DNA from: Bursaphelenchus xylophilus
Lineage: Eukaryota > Nematoda > Chromadorea > Rhabditida > Aphelenchoididae
Assembly: GCA_904066235.2 (NCBI GenBank)
Contig: CAJFCV020000004.1
Location: forward strand, 6,696,001 to 6,760,000
Direction of reading: 5' to 3'
DNA: 64,000 nt
Part shown: piece after piece, positions 1 through 11,997 of the stretch
How the letters are laid out: every line of letters begins with the position of its first letter
How positions within the stretch are numbered: position 1 is the first letter of the stretch
Translations under genes and position numbers: made by a program
The notes under the pieces: generated by a model
Seen by the model: only the letters and a program-made list of their open reading frames with translations
Told to the model about the DNA's origin: nothing
Database searches by the model: none

Positions 1-23
1 TCACGTCAGTAACCCAAAACAAC

Positions 24-3000
24 CTTGTAAATATCGTCAATATGTTCCGCCACGGGATCAAAGAATTCGGAAAATCGGTTAAGTCGATTTTGCTTGACCT
101 TGTCGAAGTCGTGCATCAACTTCTGAGTATGTTTCCTCGCATTTTCGTAGATCTCGTTGGTCTCTTTCTCCTTTCCTCTAACTTCTTCCATTCTCTGATC
201 TACATTTACAACTGGAGGAGCAATTTGACCAAGTTTAACTTCGGCTTCGTTCATGGCCTTCTGAAGAACGGCCAACTCACGGGTTGCCCCTGCGTCATCC
301 TCAAATTTGCGTTTGTAATTGGTAGTCAGTGATGAGAAATCGATCTGAATACTATCAGATTGTCTTTGAGATATATCCTGAGTTGAGGTACTTTGAGAGG
401 GTTGAGATTCATCAGCTAGAATTTTATTTTTAGTAAAAAACTTTTAATTAGGAACCTACACTCATCCGGCACAAGACTATCAAGACTGCCATTTAACAAT
501 GGGATTTGTACATTCTGCACCTTGCACTCCAACAACAATGCGTGTCTTTCTTCCGCTTTCCGACTGATGATCTGATCTTGGCTGAGGATCTTCTTCTCGG
601 CCGCATGGACGGCTTTATCCACTTCATGCCCATCCTTTTTAGCGGCATTTAACTCAACTTCAGCCTCTTCAAGTTCAACCTTTTTCTTTTTCAATTCTTC
701 CGTGTCTTTCTTCAGCAATTCTTCTAATTTGGCTACTTTTTCTTCCTGTTCTTTATATTTCTTGTCAGTTGTCTTCTCCTCTTTCTTAAGTTTGGCAATT
801 TTCTCGGCTTCCCGTTCCACAACTGCCTGTCTGTCCTCAGTTTTTAGGTATTCAAGTTCATTGACCAAGCGTTCAATTTGAGTAGCGCATTCGGTGATCC
901 GACGATTACGTTCTTCATGGAAATGGAGCTCCTTTTCTTCGTATTCACTAAACAAAAAAAATAAACAAATTTTGTAAATAATTAAATTAAGCAAAGATAT
1001 TATTACTCACCGAATATTCTGGATGCCCACGCGTTTACAAAAGTCCGCAAAGACTTGTGACTCGACCTGATCTCTCTTGGCAATCAATTCATTGATCTTC
1101 TCTTGCTCTTCTGCCAATTCCTCTGCCTTCTGTTCCAATAAAAATTCGGTGCTTTCAACTCCACTTCTAATTCTGACTACTTCTCCTTCCTTTGCTTCAA
1201 TATCCCTCTCTCTTCTCTCCAGATCCTGTTCAGTATACCGGATTCTGTTCTCCATATTCGAGATCTCACGTCTCTTCATTTCGAGTTCAAGCTCAGTTTT
1301 GGTGGTCGCTTGTATCTCGGACAGTTCTGCTTCGAGTTTTCTTTTCTTATCCTTAATTTTCTTGGCTTGTTGGCCATCCCATTTTTTGGACCTCTGTTTC
1401 AGGTCAGAACTGCCACCTAAAGAAATAAATCAAACTGATTAGGAAAACATACCGGAAATAGATCCCTCGGGATTGAATAAGGTGCCGTTTTCGGTTACAG
1501 CCTTGTATCTGTCAGTCCCATAAGCCAATTCCTTAGCGACCTCAACGCTTTCAGCAACCAAAGAATTTCCACAAACAAATTGGACAGCTTTCTTTGCCTC
1601 CGGAACAGAACATTGGATCACATCGAATACAAGTTTCGCATCCCTTCTGTTGCGTAGTTGTTCTTTAAGAGGCGCAACATCAATTGTACTCAAAGGAAGG
1701 AATGTCTCGGGTTCGTGTCTCTGTTCATGTAGATAATTGATGCAAGCCCTAGCTGTGTCATCAGTGTCCACAACAATTGAGTTCATGTGTCTGGCCATAA
1801 TCTAAGAAATTGAATACCAATAATGTTAAAGCCCACCTTCGTGATAGCCACATTGTATCTCTTGTTCACAGGACTGCAAAACTCAACAATCCGTCCATAG
1901 ATTCTGTCTCCGAAGATTCTTTTCATATTCTCGAGAGCCTCGTTACGCGCTTGTTCTCTTCTGGTTTCTTTTGTGTCTCCATCAAGATCGTTGAGTTGTT
2001 TTTGGATATCAGCCAACGTTTCCTGGAGTTCAAGCTTTTGTTGCTTCACAGTCTTCATCTGTTCTTCATCGTGTAAAAACCCTTTCCTTTCATTTTCCAA
2101 TCGTTCCTTCGTTCGCTGGTTAGATTCGATAATGGAATCACGAACTCGCTTGTCTTTCTCAAGTTCTTCGACGGCCTGAAAGTAGACAATAAACATGCAA
2201 AAAGGTCACTATCTCTTACTCTCCTCTCCTTGTCCTTCCATTCAAGCAAGCGTTGCTTTTGGAAATCAATTATAGATTGAAGATGATCCATCTCTTGTTG
2301 CTTGTTATATATTTCAGATGAGACCATGACAGTCCTTCTTTCCGCCTCGGCTTTCAACTTTCTGTACTCATCGATCTGATCGGAATTCAGTTTTAGTTGG
2401 TTCTGTTCAGATTCAGCGGCCAATTCTGCTTCCAACTTTTCTTTGTTTTTTCGTGCAGCACTAAAACCATGGTCACATAATGCATAACTTGATAATCAAC
2501 TTACGCTAACTTCTTTGTGGCATCAGAAATAGCCTTTTCATGTTCTTCAGCCTTCTTCTGAGCAGCCAGATATACTTTTTGAAGGATTTCCAGCCTTTTC
2601 TTAATGTGATCTTTCTGTTGACTCAGTTTCAATAGTTCTGGCCGCTCTTTGGTAACATTATTTTCATCAGCCAGTATCTTATTCTCCAATTTATGGACCT
2701 CGCGGTTCTTTTGCCGGACCACATCTCTCTTCGATTGTACCTCGGTTTCATGTTCTTGTTTCTGTCCTCTCGCCTCCTCCAACTCTTCTTCGAACCTATT
2801 CTTCTGGACTCTAGCCTTCTTCTCGGCCAAATCAGCAGCAAAAAGTTTAGCCGTATAAAACTTTGTCGACTTTTGAGCCTAAAAAATAAAAAGAAAATAA
2901 TTATGACCCACCAAATCATCTTTAGCTTGCTGGAAATTCCTAGCCATATCTTTTTCTTGTTTGGCAATTCGCTTCTCCTTTTCGACATCCCTTCTTTTAT

Positions 3001-3685
3001 TGAAATTCTCCATCGTTTCATTCTCAGCCTTATCGACTTCACTTCTCAACCTTTCATATTCATTTTTAAACTGAGCCGACCTAAATAACGCACATAACAA
3101 ACAAAGTTAACCTTACTTTGACAATTCTTCAAACATCTCGGTAAGATCCTTTGGCGACCTCATGGCAATTTGCTCCACTTCCCCTTGAAAAACAAGGAAA
3201 TTGTGGGCCTTTATAAAGATGTTAATGCCTTGCAGAGCATGGTTGTATTGGGCAGTAGTTACGACCTCGTTATCCACTCGATACTCATTATTTTGACTCT
3301 TCACAGCTCTCGAAAATACCTTTTTGCTACCATCATCATCAATGTAATTGAGGGTAACTCGGCAACTATTCGAATATGGTTTGTTAATTGAAGCTCCATG
3401 AATGAGATCCTAAATTCACAAAATAAAATACCTGAAAAACAAAGAATACTTACACCAATTCTGCGAACTCTCAGGGATGTACTTTTTTCTCCCAAAACAA
3501 ATGAAACGGCGTCCATAAGATTGGATTTTCCTGGAATCAACAATGACATAACAAATCACTTCTAATAATTATTTACCTGATCCATTTGGTCCAATAATTG
3601 CAGTAAACTTCTTAAAGGGTCCAACGACATGCTTGCCCTTGAAGGATTTAAAGTTTTCTACTTCTAATGTTTCAATTCGGCCCAT
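24..3685 (-). CDS. smc-1: Cohesin subunit SMC1 (N-terminal head, coiled coil, hinge; C-terminus outside window)
   Basis: Structural maintenance of chromosomes protein 1, an ATPase of the cohesin ring that holds sister chromatids together in the nucleus. The start at 3685 reads [15 protein letters not shown], the usual SMC1 opening. It is followed across an intron by the Walker A motif [19 protein letters not shown] (about 3480-3610). Long charged coiled-coil exons follow. The hinge lies around 1440-2000, with NPEGSISG near 1460, and then the returning coiled coil. The last visible exon ends [14 protein letters not shown] with a donor at position 23, so the signature motif and Walker B half of the head lie beyond the window. 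About ten introns, most short. It is divergent from KAP3, with 300 bases between the start codons. The symbol is the generic family name; the C. elegans orthologue is him-1. Family identity is certain; exon edges were read by eye. Confidence 0.95.
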
Positions 3686-3985
3686 CTTTATCTGTTTACA
3701 TTCACAAAGTGTATACACTGTAACTATCAGATCTTCGTGAAAAGTTCGAACGTTCGGAAAATTAATGACAAAAATAGAAAAATATTTTTTCCAACTTTTT
3801 TACCGCCATTTTTATAACCTGTGGAATTCCCTGATTTTACAGGTTCTTCGTGGTGAAACAAACAAAAATAAATCGAAATGGCACTTCTGTCGCTGCCATT
3901 TTTGAGGCTGTAAAATGCACTTACAATAGATGATATTTGTACATATTGGCTAATATTGAAGCTCTTTCATTAATATATATTAATA

Positions 3986-6472
3986 ATGATTGCAAATCTG
4001 GAGATCGATGCCCATTCCAGTGATCCCGCAATTGTTTTACGTTATGATCTCGTAAATCCGGATACTACGATTCGCAAAAATAAAATGTATGTGGGAAAAT
4101 GGAGTTTGTAGAATTGTGTTTAGTATCCAACTAAAGAATTTGAATGAGGAATTGAATTGCTCTTCTTTGGCCGATAGGGTTGTTGTACAATGTCCACTGA
4201 TTCCAAAGGAACGGCTGTCTGATGTTGAGCAGACAATCTTCTACCTGCAAAAACGATTAAATGGAATAAATGGTAGGGTGCAATGTTTTTTCATCTGTTT
4301 ATTCAGCCGTCTTCGGGTCCAATGGGGATGCGACAATTGCCAAAGCAGAGCTTTCTAAACTGGACAGCTACATTGACTTGCTGTATGAGGATGCAGATAA
4401 GCTGAAAGCATCCGGCTTTATATTGTCTTTATGCTCAAAGACGTCAAATTTAAAGACCTTGTCAGAGAATGGTAAGGACTGCGATTTTTGTCGAGGATAC
4501 TGTGACCTTTTGACGTTATATCAACATCTTACTTTTATTTTCAGAGGTTTTAATGGGAGCTTTGTCAAGAGTATTCAGAGAAGATTCTCAGCTGAATTAT
4601 GAATTGGCAACAAATTTGGCCAAAATTTTCAATCAACTCAGTAGGTTTTCAAAATTCCATGGCGTCTTATCCAAATATAAGGTGAGATTGAAATCCATGG
4701 TCATGAAATTACTTTAGATTGGGGCGCTGTCGCTTCAAATTCTACGAAACGAGCTACAACGACGACAGCAATGGAAGGAACAGGCCAGCAAAGTGGCTGC
4801 GACTGAGCAAAAAAAGTTTGATTTGGCATTGAAAAAGCAAAACGTTTTTCTAACCGATTGTCTCAAGGTATGGATCTGCTTTTTTTATATTTGGCTTTAA
4901 GGTCTTGTTAAATCTCTCTAACGATGTCAAGGTTGAGGCCAAGATGGTAAAGAGAGGAGTGATCCCCTTGCTGATCAAATGTGTGGACGCCGATCTTTAC
5001 TTGGCCAAAGCTTCTTTGGCTTTCTTATGGAAATTGTCCGTCTTTAACGAGAACAAACAAGCAATGGGACAGCTGGGACTGGTCGACGAAGCTGTGAAGA
5101 TTGTAAATACGAACTCTGATTGTGAACTTGTTAACGTCACCTTTTCATTACTTTTTAACCTCTCATTTGATACAAATATGAGGCAGAAAATGGTAGAGTT
5201 GGGCTTGGTAAATACTGTAGCGAAGCACATAACCGGTAATTTCGGTATGAAATTTAATACCTAATATCTTTTTTAGGTTCAGAAGCGGCTATCGGATTAC
5301 TGTATCAACTAAGTATTGTAGATGATGCGAAGGCAATGTTCACGTTTACTGACTCCATCGCTGCTGTGAGTAGTGTTAAATTGATTGTTTATGTATTGGT
5401 TTAGCTGATGGAAATGATTGGAAACAAACCTGAGAGCTCACTAATTCCTAAATCAATACTTGTGAATATTGCCCTAGAGAAAAGAAATGCTCAGATTATA
5501 GTTGGCCCTGAGGGCGAAGGTTTGAAAAAGTTGATTAAGATTATTGACGCTACCCACGATAGCGTTCTTATCAAAGTTATACGAAATATTTCTCAACATG
5601 AGGGAATCATACAAAGTTATCTCACAGTAAGTAAAAAGTTGGATAACCACTTACAACTAATGGGATTTTCTGACCTACTGCTTTAGAACTATATATGCAA
5701 TTTTTTCGCCGCTGCTGAATCCCCGAAACTGAATCAGAATTTGAGTTTCGCAACCGATTGTCTCGCCATCTTGACTCAAATTGTGGTTCCTGTCGAGTGG
5801 AATAGGGAGTTATCGATTGATGGAATTAGGAAGTGGCTGAATACTGTGCTTTGTGACAAACAACAGAAGGTCTATTATCCAGATGAGTACCTGATTCATG
5901 TCATTGGCTTTGCTGGTACCTTGGCCACTGACCCCGAATTGGCAAAACTGTTGGTGGATTACAGTTATGACTTCTTGGAAATACTAAAAAGTAAGTTGAA
6001 AACACTATAGTTAAATTTCAATCCAGAGAAACAAGAAGAGGATGAATTTTGTTTACAAATTGCTTTCCTTTTCCTCCGACTTTTGACATATACGGAAGTT
6101 AGGAATAGGATGTGCTCGGAGAAGGAGAAATTAATCGAATACATAATTAATATGTCCCGAGATAAGAATACAACATTAAGGGACCTCTGTGATCAATCAC
6201 TCCAAATTATATCGGTAAGAATTTATCGAGATCTCACTTTTGTCACGCTGATTAAGTATTTTTTTTAAATATACGATTTCTTGCAGGAAGTTAGCGACTA
6301 TTGGTTTAAACGCGTCAGCGAGGAACGATTCTGTTGGCATAATGCCACATGGCTGGACATGATCGCCCACCGAAGCGCAGTAGATGAACCAGTGGACTAC
6401 GAGGATGAAGAAGATCTCTTGGAACAACAGTTCAGAAATACGGTGCTGGATGCCGAAGAAATACTAGAGTAA
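3986..6472 (+). CDS. kap-1: Kinesin-associated protein KAP3, kinesin-II accessory subunit
   Basis: Non-motor subunit of heterotrimeric kinesin-II, which links the motor to cargo in intraflagellar transport. The N-terminus MIANLEIDAHSSDPAIVLRY, then IIQLKNLNEEL and LIPKERLSDVEQTIFYLQ (about 4120-4260), matches the conserved KAP3 N-terminal region. The rest is armadillo-type helical repeats, for example VLLNLSNDVKVEAKMVKRGV and SLAFLWKLSVFNENKQAM (about 4905-5080). The tail is acidic (DYEDEEDLLEQQFRN). At least ten short introns occur, for example 4084-4122 and 4265-4298, which keep the frame. Stop at 6470-6472. It converges with the sugar transporter, whose stop is about 100 bases away. Length of about 680 residues is close to family size. 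The start is the first ATG of the open frame and fits the family alignment. Confidence 0.93.
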
Positions 6473-6575
6473 CATCTAATATGTTTATAACCATTAAATG
6501 TAAATAAAAATGTAACGGGAATTAGATACACATTTATGGCTTTAGTGAATACCCGTCCACAAAGTGGTGCTTAAG

Positions 6576-8399
6576 TTAGCAAAGCCGTTTCTTTCTCTTC
6601 ATCATATCTTCACGCACTTCCTCAACAGTCTTTCCTTTAGTTTCGGGCAAGAAAATAAAAATCACAATCGCCGCTACGGTACAGCAACCGGTAAAGATCA
6701 GGAACGTAAATTCTTTGAGTATATTCTGAAAACAAGGATGAGAACTGAAGGAAATATGTCACGCGGGCGTGAATAGATTGAATATACGCTTACCTCCAGC
6801 GGCAGAAAACCGATTCCAACGACAACTGTGAAGGTCCAGTTGATTGCCACACAAACTGCAGATGCTGATGCCCGGGCATTAGATGGAAACACTTCGCTCA
6901 CATAGAAGAATGGAATCGAACCCGGTCCAGTAGCAAAGAAAACGACGAAGAGGGGGAGAAACACACAAGATATGTACGGAACAATACCACTGCTGTCTCT
7001 CTAAAGTATTTTTTGCCCACTACAAGAATCATAACCTACTGCATAAACCATTGTTATGACGAGGCCGACACTGGTAAAGATCATGCCGATTTTTCCAATC
7101 AGAAGCAGAGATCTCCTTCCGAATCTAGGCAAATCAACTAACCATGCAGAGACAATGGTCATCAAAACATTGACAGTGTTCACTCCAATGGTAGCATAAA
7201 TAGCACCTTCCATGTCAAGACCGGCCCTTTGGAAGATCTTGACAGAAAAGAACATAGCCGCGTTGATTCCACTCAATTGTTGAGCCACCATCAGAAATGC
7301 GGCCAAAAATAAAGGCCATCTGAAGTCGGACTTGCGGAACAAAGTACCGACATTAATCTTCGCTGTCTTTGATTCCCGTCTCTTTTCGATCTGGAGGGCG
7401 TGCAACTCAACAGTAGCAACCTGGCCGTCGCCTCGGAGATCTATTAAATCGTCCAAAGCGTCTTCATCATATCCCTTGAAGAAGAGCGTGTATCTGGGCG
7501 ATTCGGGGACCCAAAACATTCCGACGATCTGACAAACAGCGGGGAATGCCATCACACCTGAACACCAAGTTATAACATACTAATATTAATTGTTGTCAAA
7601 ATAAAAATACTTACTAAACAGCCAAGGCCAGCGATCCTCGGATCCGAGAAGGAATGGCAGACCGAGAACAGCTGAAATCAGAATGGAAATGGTGACCATT
7701 AGCTGGGGAAGAGAGGCTACGGTTCCCCGGAGCTTGACCGGACTCAATTCGGTAAAATACATGGGCACCACGGATGACGAGATACCTACAACGCAAACAT
7801 ACGTAACTTTCAACCGGATTTATAAAAAAGGTCCTACCGTAACCCACCCGCATTTAATCCAATCACAAACCGGCCAATGAGAAAGAGCGGATATAACTGT
7901 AAATACTTTGTGGACGTCATCAACGCCGCTCCAAGTATGGCCAACACATTGTTGAAATGGAGAGTTCGACGACGACCAAAGCGATCAGCCAGATAGCCAC
8001 TCATCAGCGCTCCGATCATGGCCCCGGCTGGGAAAAGAGAAACAGCCACGGAGAAAATAACCACCACCGTTCTTCTATCAATCTCTCCCCAAAGCCCTAC
8101 ATGATTAGTATAAATGAAATCCTTGATGTGTTCGGCGGGGGCATTGATAACACCAATATTGTATCCGAATTGGAAAGAACTGCCAAATGCGATAATCCCA
8201 AGACAATAAATAAGATAGGGCGTTACGGCACGCTGAAAGGGTGTAAGTCTCAGTTGAAGGCCGCAAAACAAGCTCTTACCTTTTTTCGAAGCAGTTCAGC
8301 ATCGGTGGTGGCCAAGGAAGTATTGGTGGTTACCGTGCCTCTCGAACTCCAACTATCTCCCAGGTTCTTCTTTTCGGAATCGGTATTCGAATCCGCCAT
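6576..8399 (-). CDS. Facilitative glucose transporter (GLUT/SLC2 family)
   Basis: Twelve-helix major facilitator sugar transporter, expected in the plasma membrane. From the N-terminus the spliced frame shows TM1 with FGSSFQFGYNIGVINAP, the loop motif GYLADRFGRRRT, then LIGRFVIGLNAG, the PESPRY motif (WVPESPRYTLF, about 7490-7520), QQLSGINAAMFF in TM7 (about 7260), LPRFGRRSLLLIGKIGM, GPGSIPFFYVSEVFPSNARA, and the terminal PETKGKTVEEV. All GLUT signatures are present and in order. The start at 8399 (MADSNTDSEKKNLG) gives a normal N-terminus; an in-frame ATG at 8441 would add 14 residues. It ends MMKRKKRLC. At least six short introns. Orthology to C. elegans fgt-1 is plausible but was not tested. 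Confidence 0.94.
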
Positions 8400-8640
8400 T
8401 TTTAAACAGTGCCAACCAATTTCAGAACGGCGATACTTCAAAAGTTGTAATTATTTTATTGTTTCGGTCACAAAGAAACACGTTTCTTAAGACCGGGAAC
8501 TTGTGGACTTATAACTTGATCTTTTGCCCAATTAAATGAAAAAATAAACAACGGTAAAAAGGTGGGCGTGTTCAATCGTTCATCAACGATTCAAAAAAAT
8601 ACTTACCGGGTTTATTACACTCCAATCTATTGTAAAAACA

Positions 8641-8648
8641 ACTAACAG
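8641..8648. repeat. Target site duplication, left copy (ACTAACAG)
   Basis: Eight bases, ACTAACAG, directly abut the left end of the hAT-like element. The identical octamer follows its right end at 9195-9202. An 8-bp duplication is the size expected of hAT insertion. Confidence 0.85.
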
Positions 8649-9194
8649 CAGGGGTGGTCGGCGGGCCGGGCCGGCCCGGCCCGGGCCGGCCCGGCCCGGC
8701 CCAAACGGGCCGGCCGGCCTCAAAAATGGAAATTGACAAACGGGCCGGGCCCGTCACGGGCCGGGCCGGGCCGGGCCGCGGGCCTGGGGTTTTTCCGGCC
8801 CGGCCCGGCCCGTCTAAAATACAATGCCAAACCGTTGGCATTCATTGTTTTCGCGCCGGGAAAATTAATTGATGTTGTTATAGTTGCTGTTTCTCAAGTT
8901 CTAACACGTTTACAAGTCTATAGTTCCATTATAGAACCACAAAACTATCACATTGATCCTTTACTAGCTAGATCAACGCCTTTTTTGCCTCAGTTTAGAT
9001 CCCGAGCCTGGGCGCAGTTCGCAGAACCCTCTATAGACGGGCCTGGACGGGCCGGGCCGGGCCGGGCCAGGCCCGTCACGGGCCGGGCCGGGCCGGGCCT
9101 GGAAAAAGACTAGACGGGCCGGGCCGGGCCGGTGATTAGACGGGCCGGGCCGCGGGCCGAAAATCGGAAAAATAGGGTCTGCTGACCACCCCTG
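8649..9194. mobile_element. Non-autonomous hAT-like element with GGGCC arrays
   Basis: A 546-bp element bounded by terminal inverted repeats. The left end is CAGGGGTGGTCGGC and the right end, reverse complemented, is CAGGGGTGGTCAGC (one mismatch in 14). It is flanked by perfect 8-bp direct repeats ACTAACAG. CAGGGG-type ends with 8-bp target duplications are typical of the hAT superfamily. Inside, both subterminal thirds consist of many GGGCCGGGCC units in both orientations, broken by CCCGTCACGGG. The central third (about 8815-9035) is AT-richer and holds no recognisable transposase. The open frames across it are low-complexity Gly/Pro/Ala/Arg translations. It must have been mobilised in trans. 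It lies between the sugar transporter promoter and the 10.1-kb gene. Confidence 0.85.
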
Positions 9195-9202
9195 ACTAAC
9201 AG
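9195..9202. repeat. Target site duplication, right copy (ACTAACAG)
   Basis: Right-hand copy of the 8-bp duplication, identical to 8641-8648. Confidence 0.85.
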
Positions 9203-9500
9203 TTCCCCCAATTAATTTACTGTAAATTTCACGGAATTCCAAACTCGATTGAAAGAAAGACTTGACCCACGCCACAAGTTGTCGCAATGACTCCAACCCA
9301 AAAGCAACAGTATTTTTGACAATAGGACTTCCAAAAACAGAACTCAAAATGATCGAATTATATTATCTCCCGCTTCGACTCTAACTATTTCCAGAATTGT
9401 AGTAGGCGTACTCTGGGAATATGACATTTCTTATTATCGTAATACGCTTGTGACGTAAACGATGGCAAGGGTCACGTCACGCATACATCAATTCATGAAG

Positions 9501-9603
9501 GTTTTAACCTGCGCTTTGCAGGCGCAGTCGACAAAACAATAAATCTAAATTTGTGCCAAGTTTCATAAGATCTGAGCATCGCACTTCGAGTATACTTCCC
9601 CTG
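9501..9603. repeat. Fragment of dispersed repeat family R1
   Basis: This stretch shares the order of landmarks seen at 25940-26310: GCGCTTTGCAGGCGC, then CTAAATTTGTGCCAAGTTTC, then ATCTGAGCATCGCACTT, ending TACTTCCCCTG. It is a diverged partial copy of the inverted-repeat element at 25881-26307. The rest of 9203-10138 shows no gene I can support. Confidence 0.65.
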
Positions 9604-10138
9604 TTAGTTCGAAAACTGTTTACTGTCTAGTATTATCAAAAATACGGCAAAAAAAGTAAAAGAATAATTAAACAAGATCTATTTATTAATCCGGAAAATA
9701 GACGGGGACGGGTGAGAAGATCAAGAACTATTTCTACGGTGTTTCTTCTAAGAAAGTAGTAAGTGGATAATATTATTTGTTACGGAACAAACATCCAGAT
9801 GGGATTTGAATCTTCCGATTCGCTCCCCACGAAGTCCTCGTCCTTCTCTCCTTTGAGTCTTCGGTCATGGGCGGAGAGTCGAGTCCGTCAACCGACGCTT
9901 TGATGATTTTATGAAATTTAAGTTCAAGTGGTTTCCTTACCACACGACCATAGTTAATGATGACGACGTCAATCACATGTCGAACGTCTCAAAAAGGTCT
10001 ACATCGATCGGAGTTCATTTGGAATTCGATCAAAGTCAATTAGCCTAAGGAAATTTGTGATCGCTCAGTTAGGAATGCCCATTTTCAGTCCACTTTACTT
10101 AACGATTATATCAGAAAAAAATAAGGGAAAGTGATTTA

Positions 10139-11162
10139 TTATCTTTCTGCATTTGCAGAAGTCGAAGGAGCTTCAGGTTCGATCTCAGGCGGTCCTTGGG
10201 AGCGTGTTTGTTGGTGTTGATCATCAGTGACCACAACTTCCTCTTGCTCTACATCTTCCATGGACACTTCTTCAACTACGGGACCATAATATTCGTTCCC
10301 ATCGTAGTAGTAGACACTATTCTCTTCTACGGATATATAGCCAGGAGCCATCTCATTCTTGATGGTTTCCGGGACCATCTGATTGAATCTCTCGTCGGCT
10401 TCTCGGCCTCTTCTCAAAGAACTTGTCTTCAAAAGTCGTTTTCTCTTGGGATCAGAGCTCGAAGGGGATTCAAAAATCTCCAGGACATCCGCTGATGATT
10501 GCACAATCTTTCGTTTATCCACCATCGGTTCGAATTCCAATGGCATTGATAGTCTCCGTTTCAGCTTATGGAAGTTCCTTGAATATTGGCCCCGACAAAC
10601 ATCATACGAAGGGAAGATCTCGGCCACCAAACGGAACGAGGGGTGATATGCAGAGACCGTATCAGCAATTCGAAGAGCTTCGAAATACGCCTAAACATTC
10701 GAATTGATTATTAAGCCGCTATTTTTAACCAAGAAAAATATAAAGGTGGCTTCTTACATCAGTCCACGCCTCCCTTGGAGCCATCAAGCCCAGAGAGACC
10801 TGTCTTCTCGCTCGTCTGTCTAACTGTTCAGCTAACATAACTGGAATCGGCATAGATTTACAATCTTCATGATGTTCAAGAGCGTTGAGATCAGTCACCA
10901 AACTATCCCCGTGGATCTGAATTTTTGGGACGACAAAATCAATATGAGGCATGTCACCCCGTTTGTTCTGCTGATCGATGACATTTTTTAACGTACAACA
11001 TTTGGAGCATCGATAATACCTGTGGAATCCGTCGTTCCGGGTATTAGTTAAATTGAAGTATCGACAATAATGCTCGCCGTCAGGAACACATAAGAGAGAA
11101 GGCCAGTAATCATGACTCAAATAGCCCGCGGTCACCACGATTTCAGAACTGAAGCAAAGCAT
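10139..11162 (-). CDS. Unrecognised protein with putative C2HC zinc-binding region
   Basis: Two exons (10758-11162 and 10139-10690), joined by a 67-base GT-AG intron that keeps the frame. The first exon contains YRCSKCCTLKN and, about 50 residues on, EHHEDCKSM. This Cys-Cys...His-His-Cys spacing recalls FLYWCH/MULE-type zinc fingers, but that is a resemblance only. The second exon has a basic stretch (DPKRKRLLKTSSLRRGREAD) and an acidic, Glu/Val-rich tail ending in a Ser/Pro/Gln-rich segment, which suggests a nuclear protein. The start is uncertain. The ATG at 11162 is followed at once by CTTCAG, which could instead be a splice acceptor, so an upstream first exon is possible. Confidence 0.6.
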
Positions 11163-11997
11163 TATTCATTATTAATGTTCCAAGCAATAACAAGAGATCG
11201 GCACAAAATTTCAACCCGGGTCTTTAATGAAACCTATATCATTTGAAAAAGCATCAAAAATAGTACAAAAAATTAGCTGCCCAATTTTTCTTAGGACAAA
11301 GTTATGGCCAAACTACATGTTTTGACCTAATTTCCGGCGTCAAATTAGAAACCCCTGGAAATTCGACAGAGTTCTTCTGGCCGTGTGGTAGTGGTCCCTT
11401 TAAAATCCATATTTACACGATTTTTTGAGGTTTTGGTCTTTTTTTGAAACAACCATAAACTTGCCGGCCATGAAAATGCCATTAATAATAATTACATGGG
11501 CGTTATGCCAAAGTCCTAAAATCGGCCAAAAAACACTGTTTCTGACCCAGTTAGCCAACCGTTAGAAAGGACATAGAAATTTTCGTTTGTGAATGACCAC
11601 AACCATCATATAAATGTATTTCCAAAGCCTTTTGCTACAATTTTCCCATTAACTTAGTTTTATTTACAAAATTGTAACTAACAGCAACGTCGAATAATTC
11701 AAAACCGAGGATTGGCAAAGCCATAAAACGACGGCGATAAAAATTTTTGGATACCAGGGAATCGATGGAGACGATTTCAAGCCGCCAAGTTTACTGTAAT
11801 ATAAGAAACCGGCGGCTTGGCCGCAAAAGACCCGTTTTAAAAAATGGTAGTATCTATGCCCTAAGGCAAATTGGGCAGATAATTTTTTGCGCTGCATACT
11901 ATTTTTCATGATCTTTCCAATTATATATGTTTCGTTAAGAAACCAGGCGGCAAGTGCATGCCGATCCCTTGTAAGTGAAATCAACTGTTAAATTCAC
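11163..11997. other. Intergenic stretch, no gene recognised
   Basis: 835 bases between two same-strand genes. The open frames here have no protein-like composition and no recognised motif. It may hold an upstream exon of the gene ending at 10139, or a trans-splice outron, but I see no convincing exon. Confidence 0.5.

Noticed and set aside
8572..9347. Overlapping open frames on both strands rich in Gly/Pro/Ala/Arg
   Set aside because: They are translations of the GGGCC arrays of the hAT-like element.
9773..9976. 67-codon minus-strand frame
   Set aside because: No family, no splice context, surrounded by repeats.
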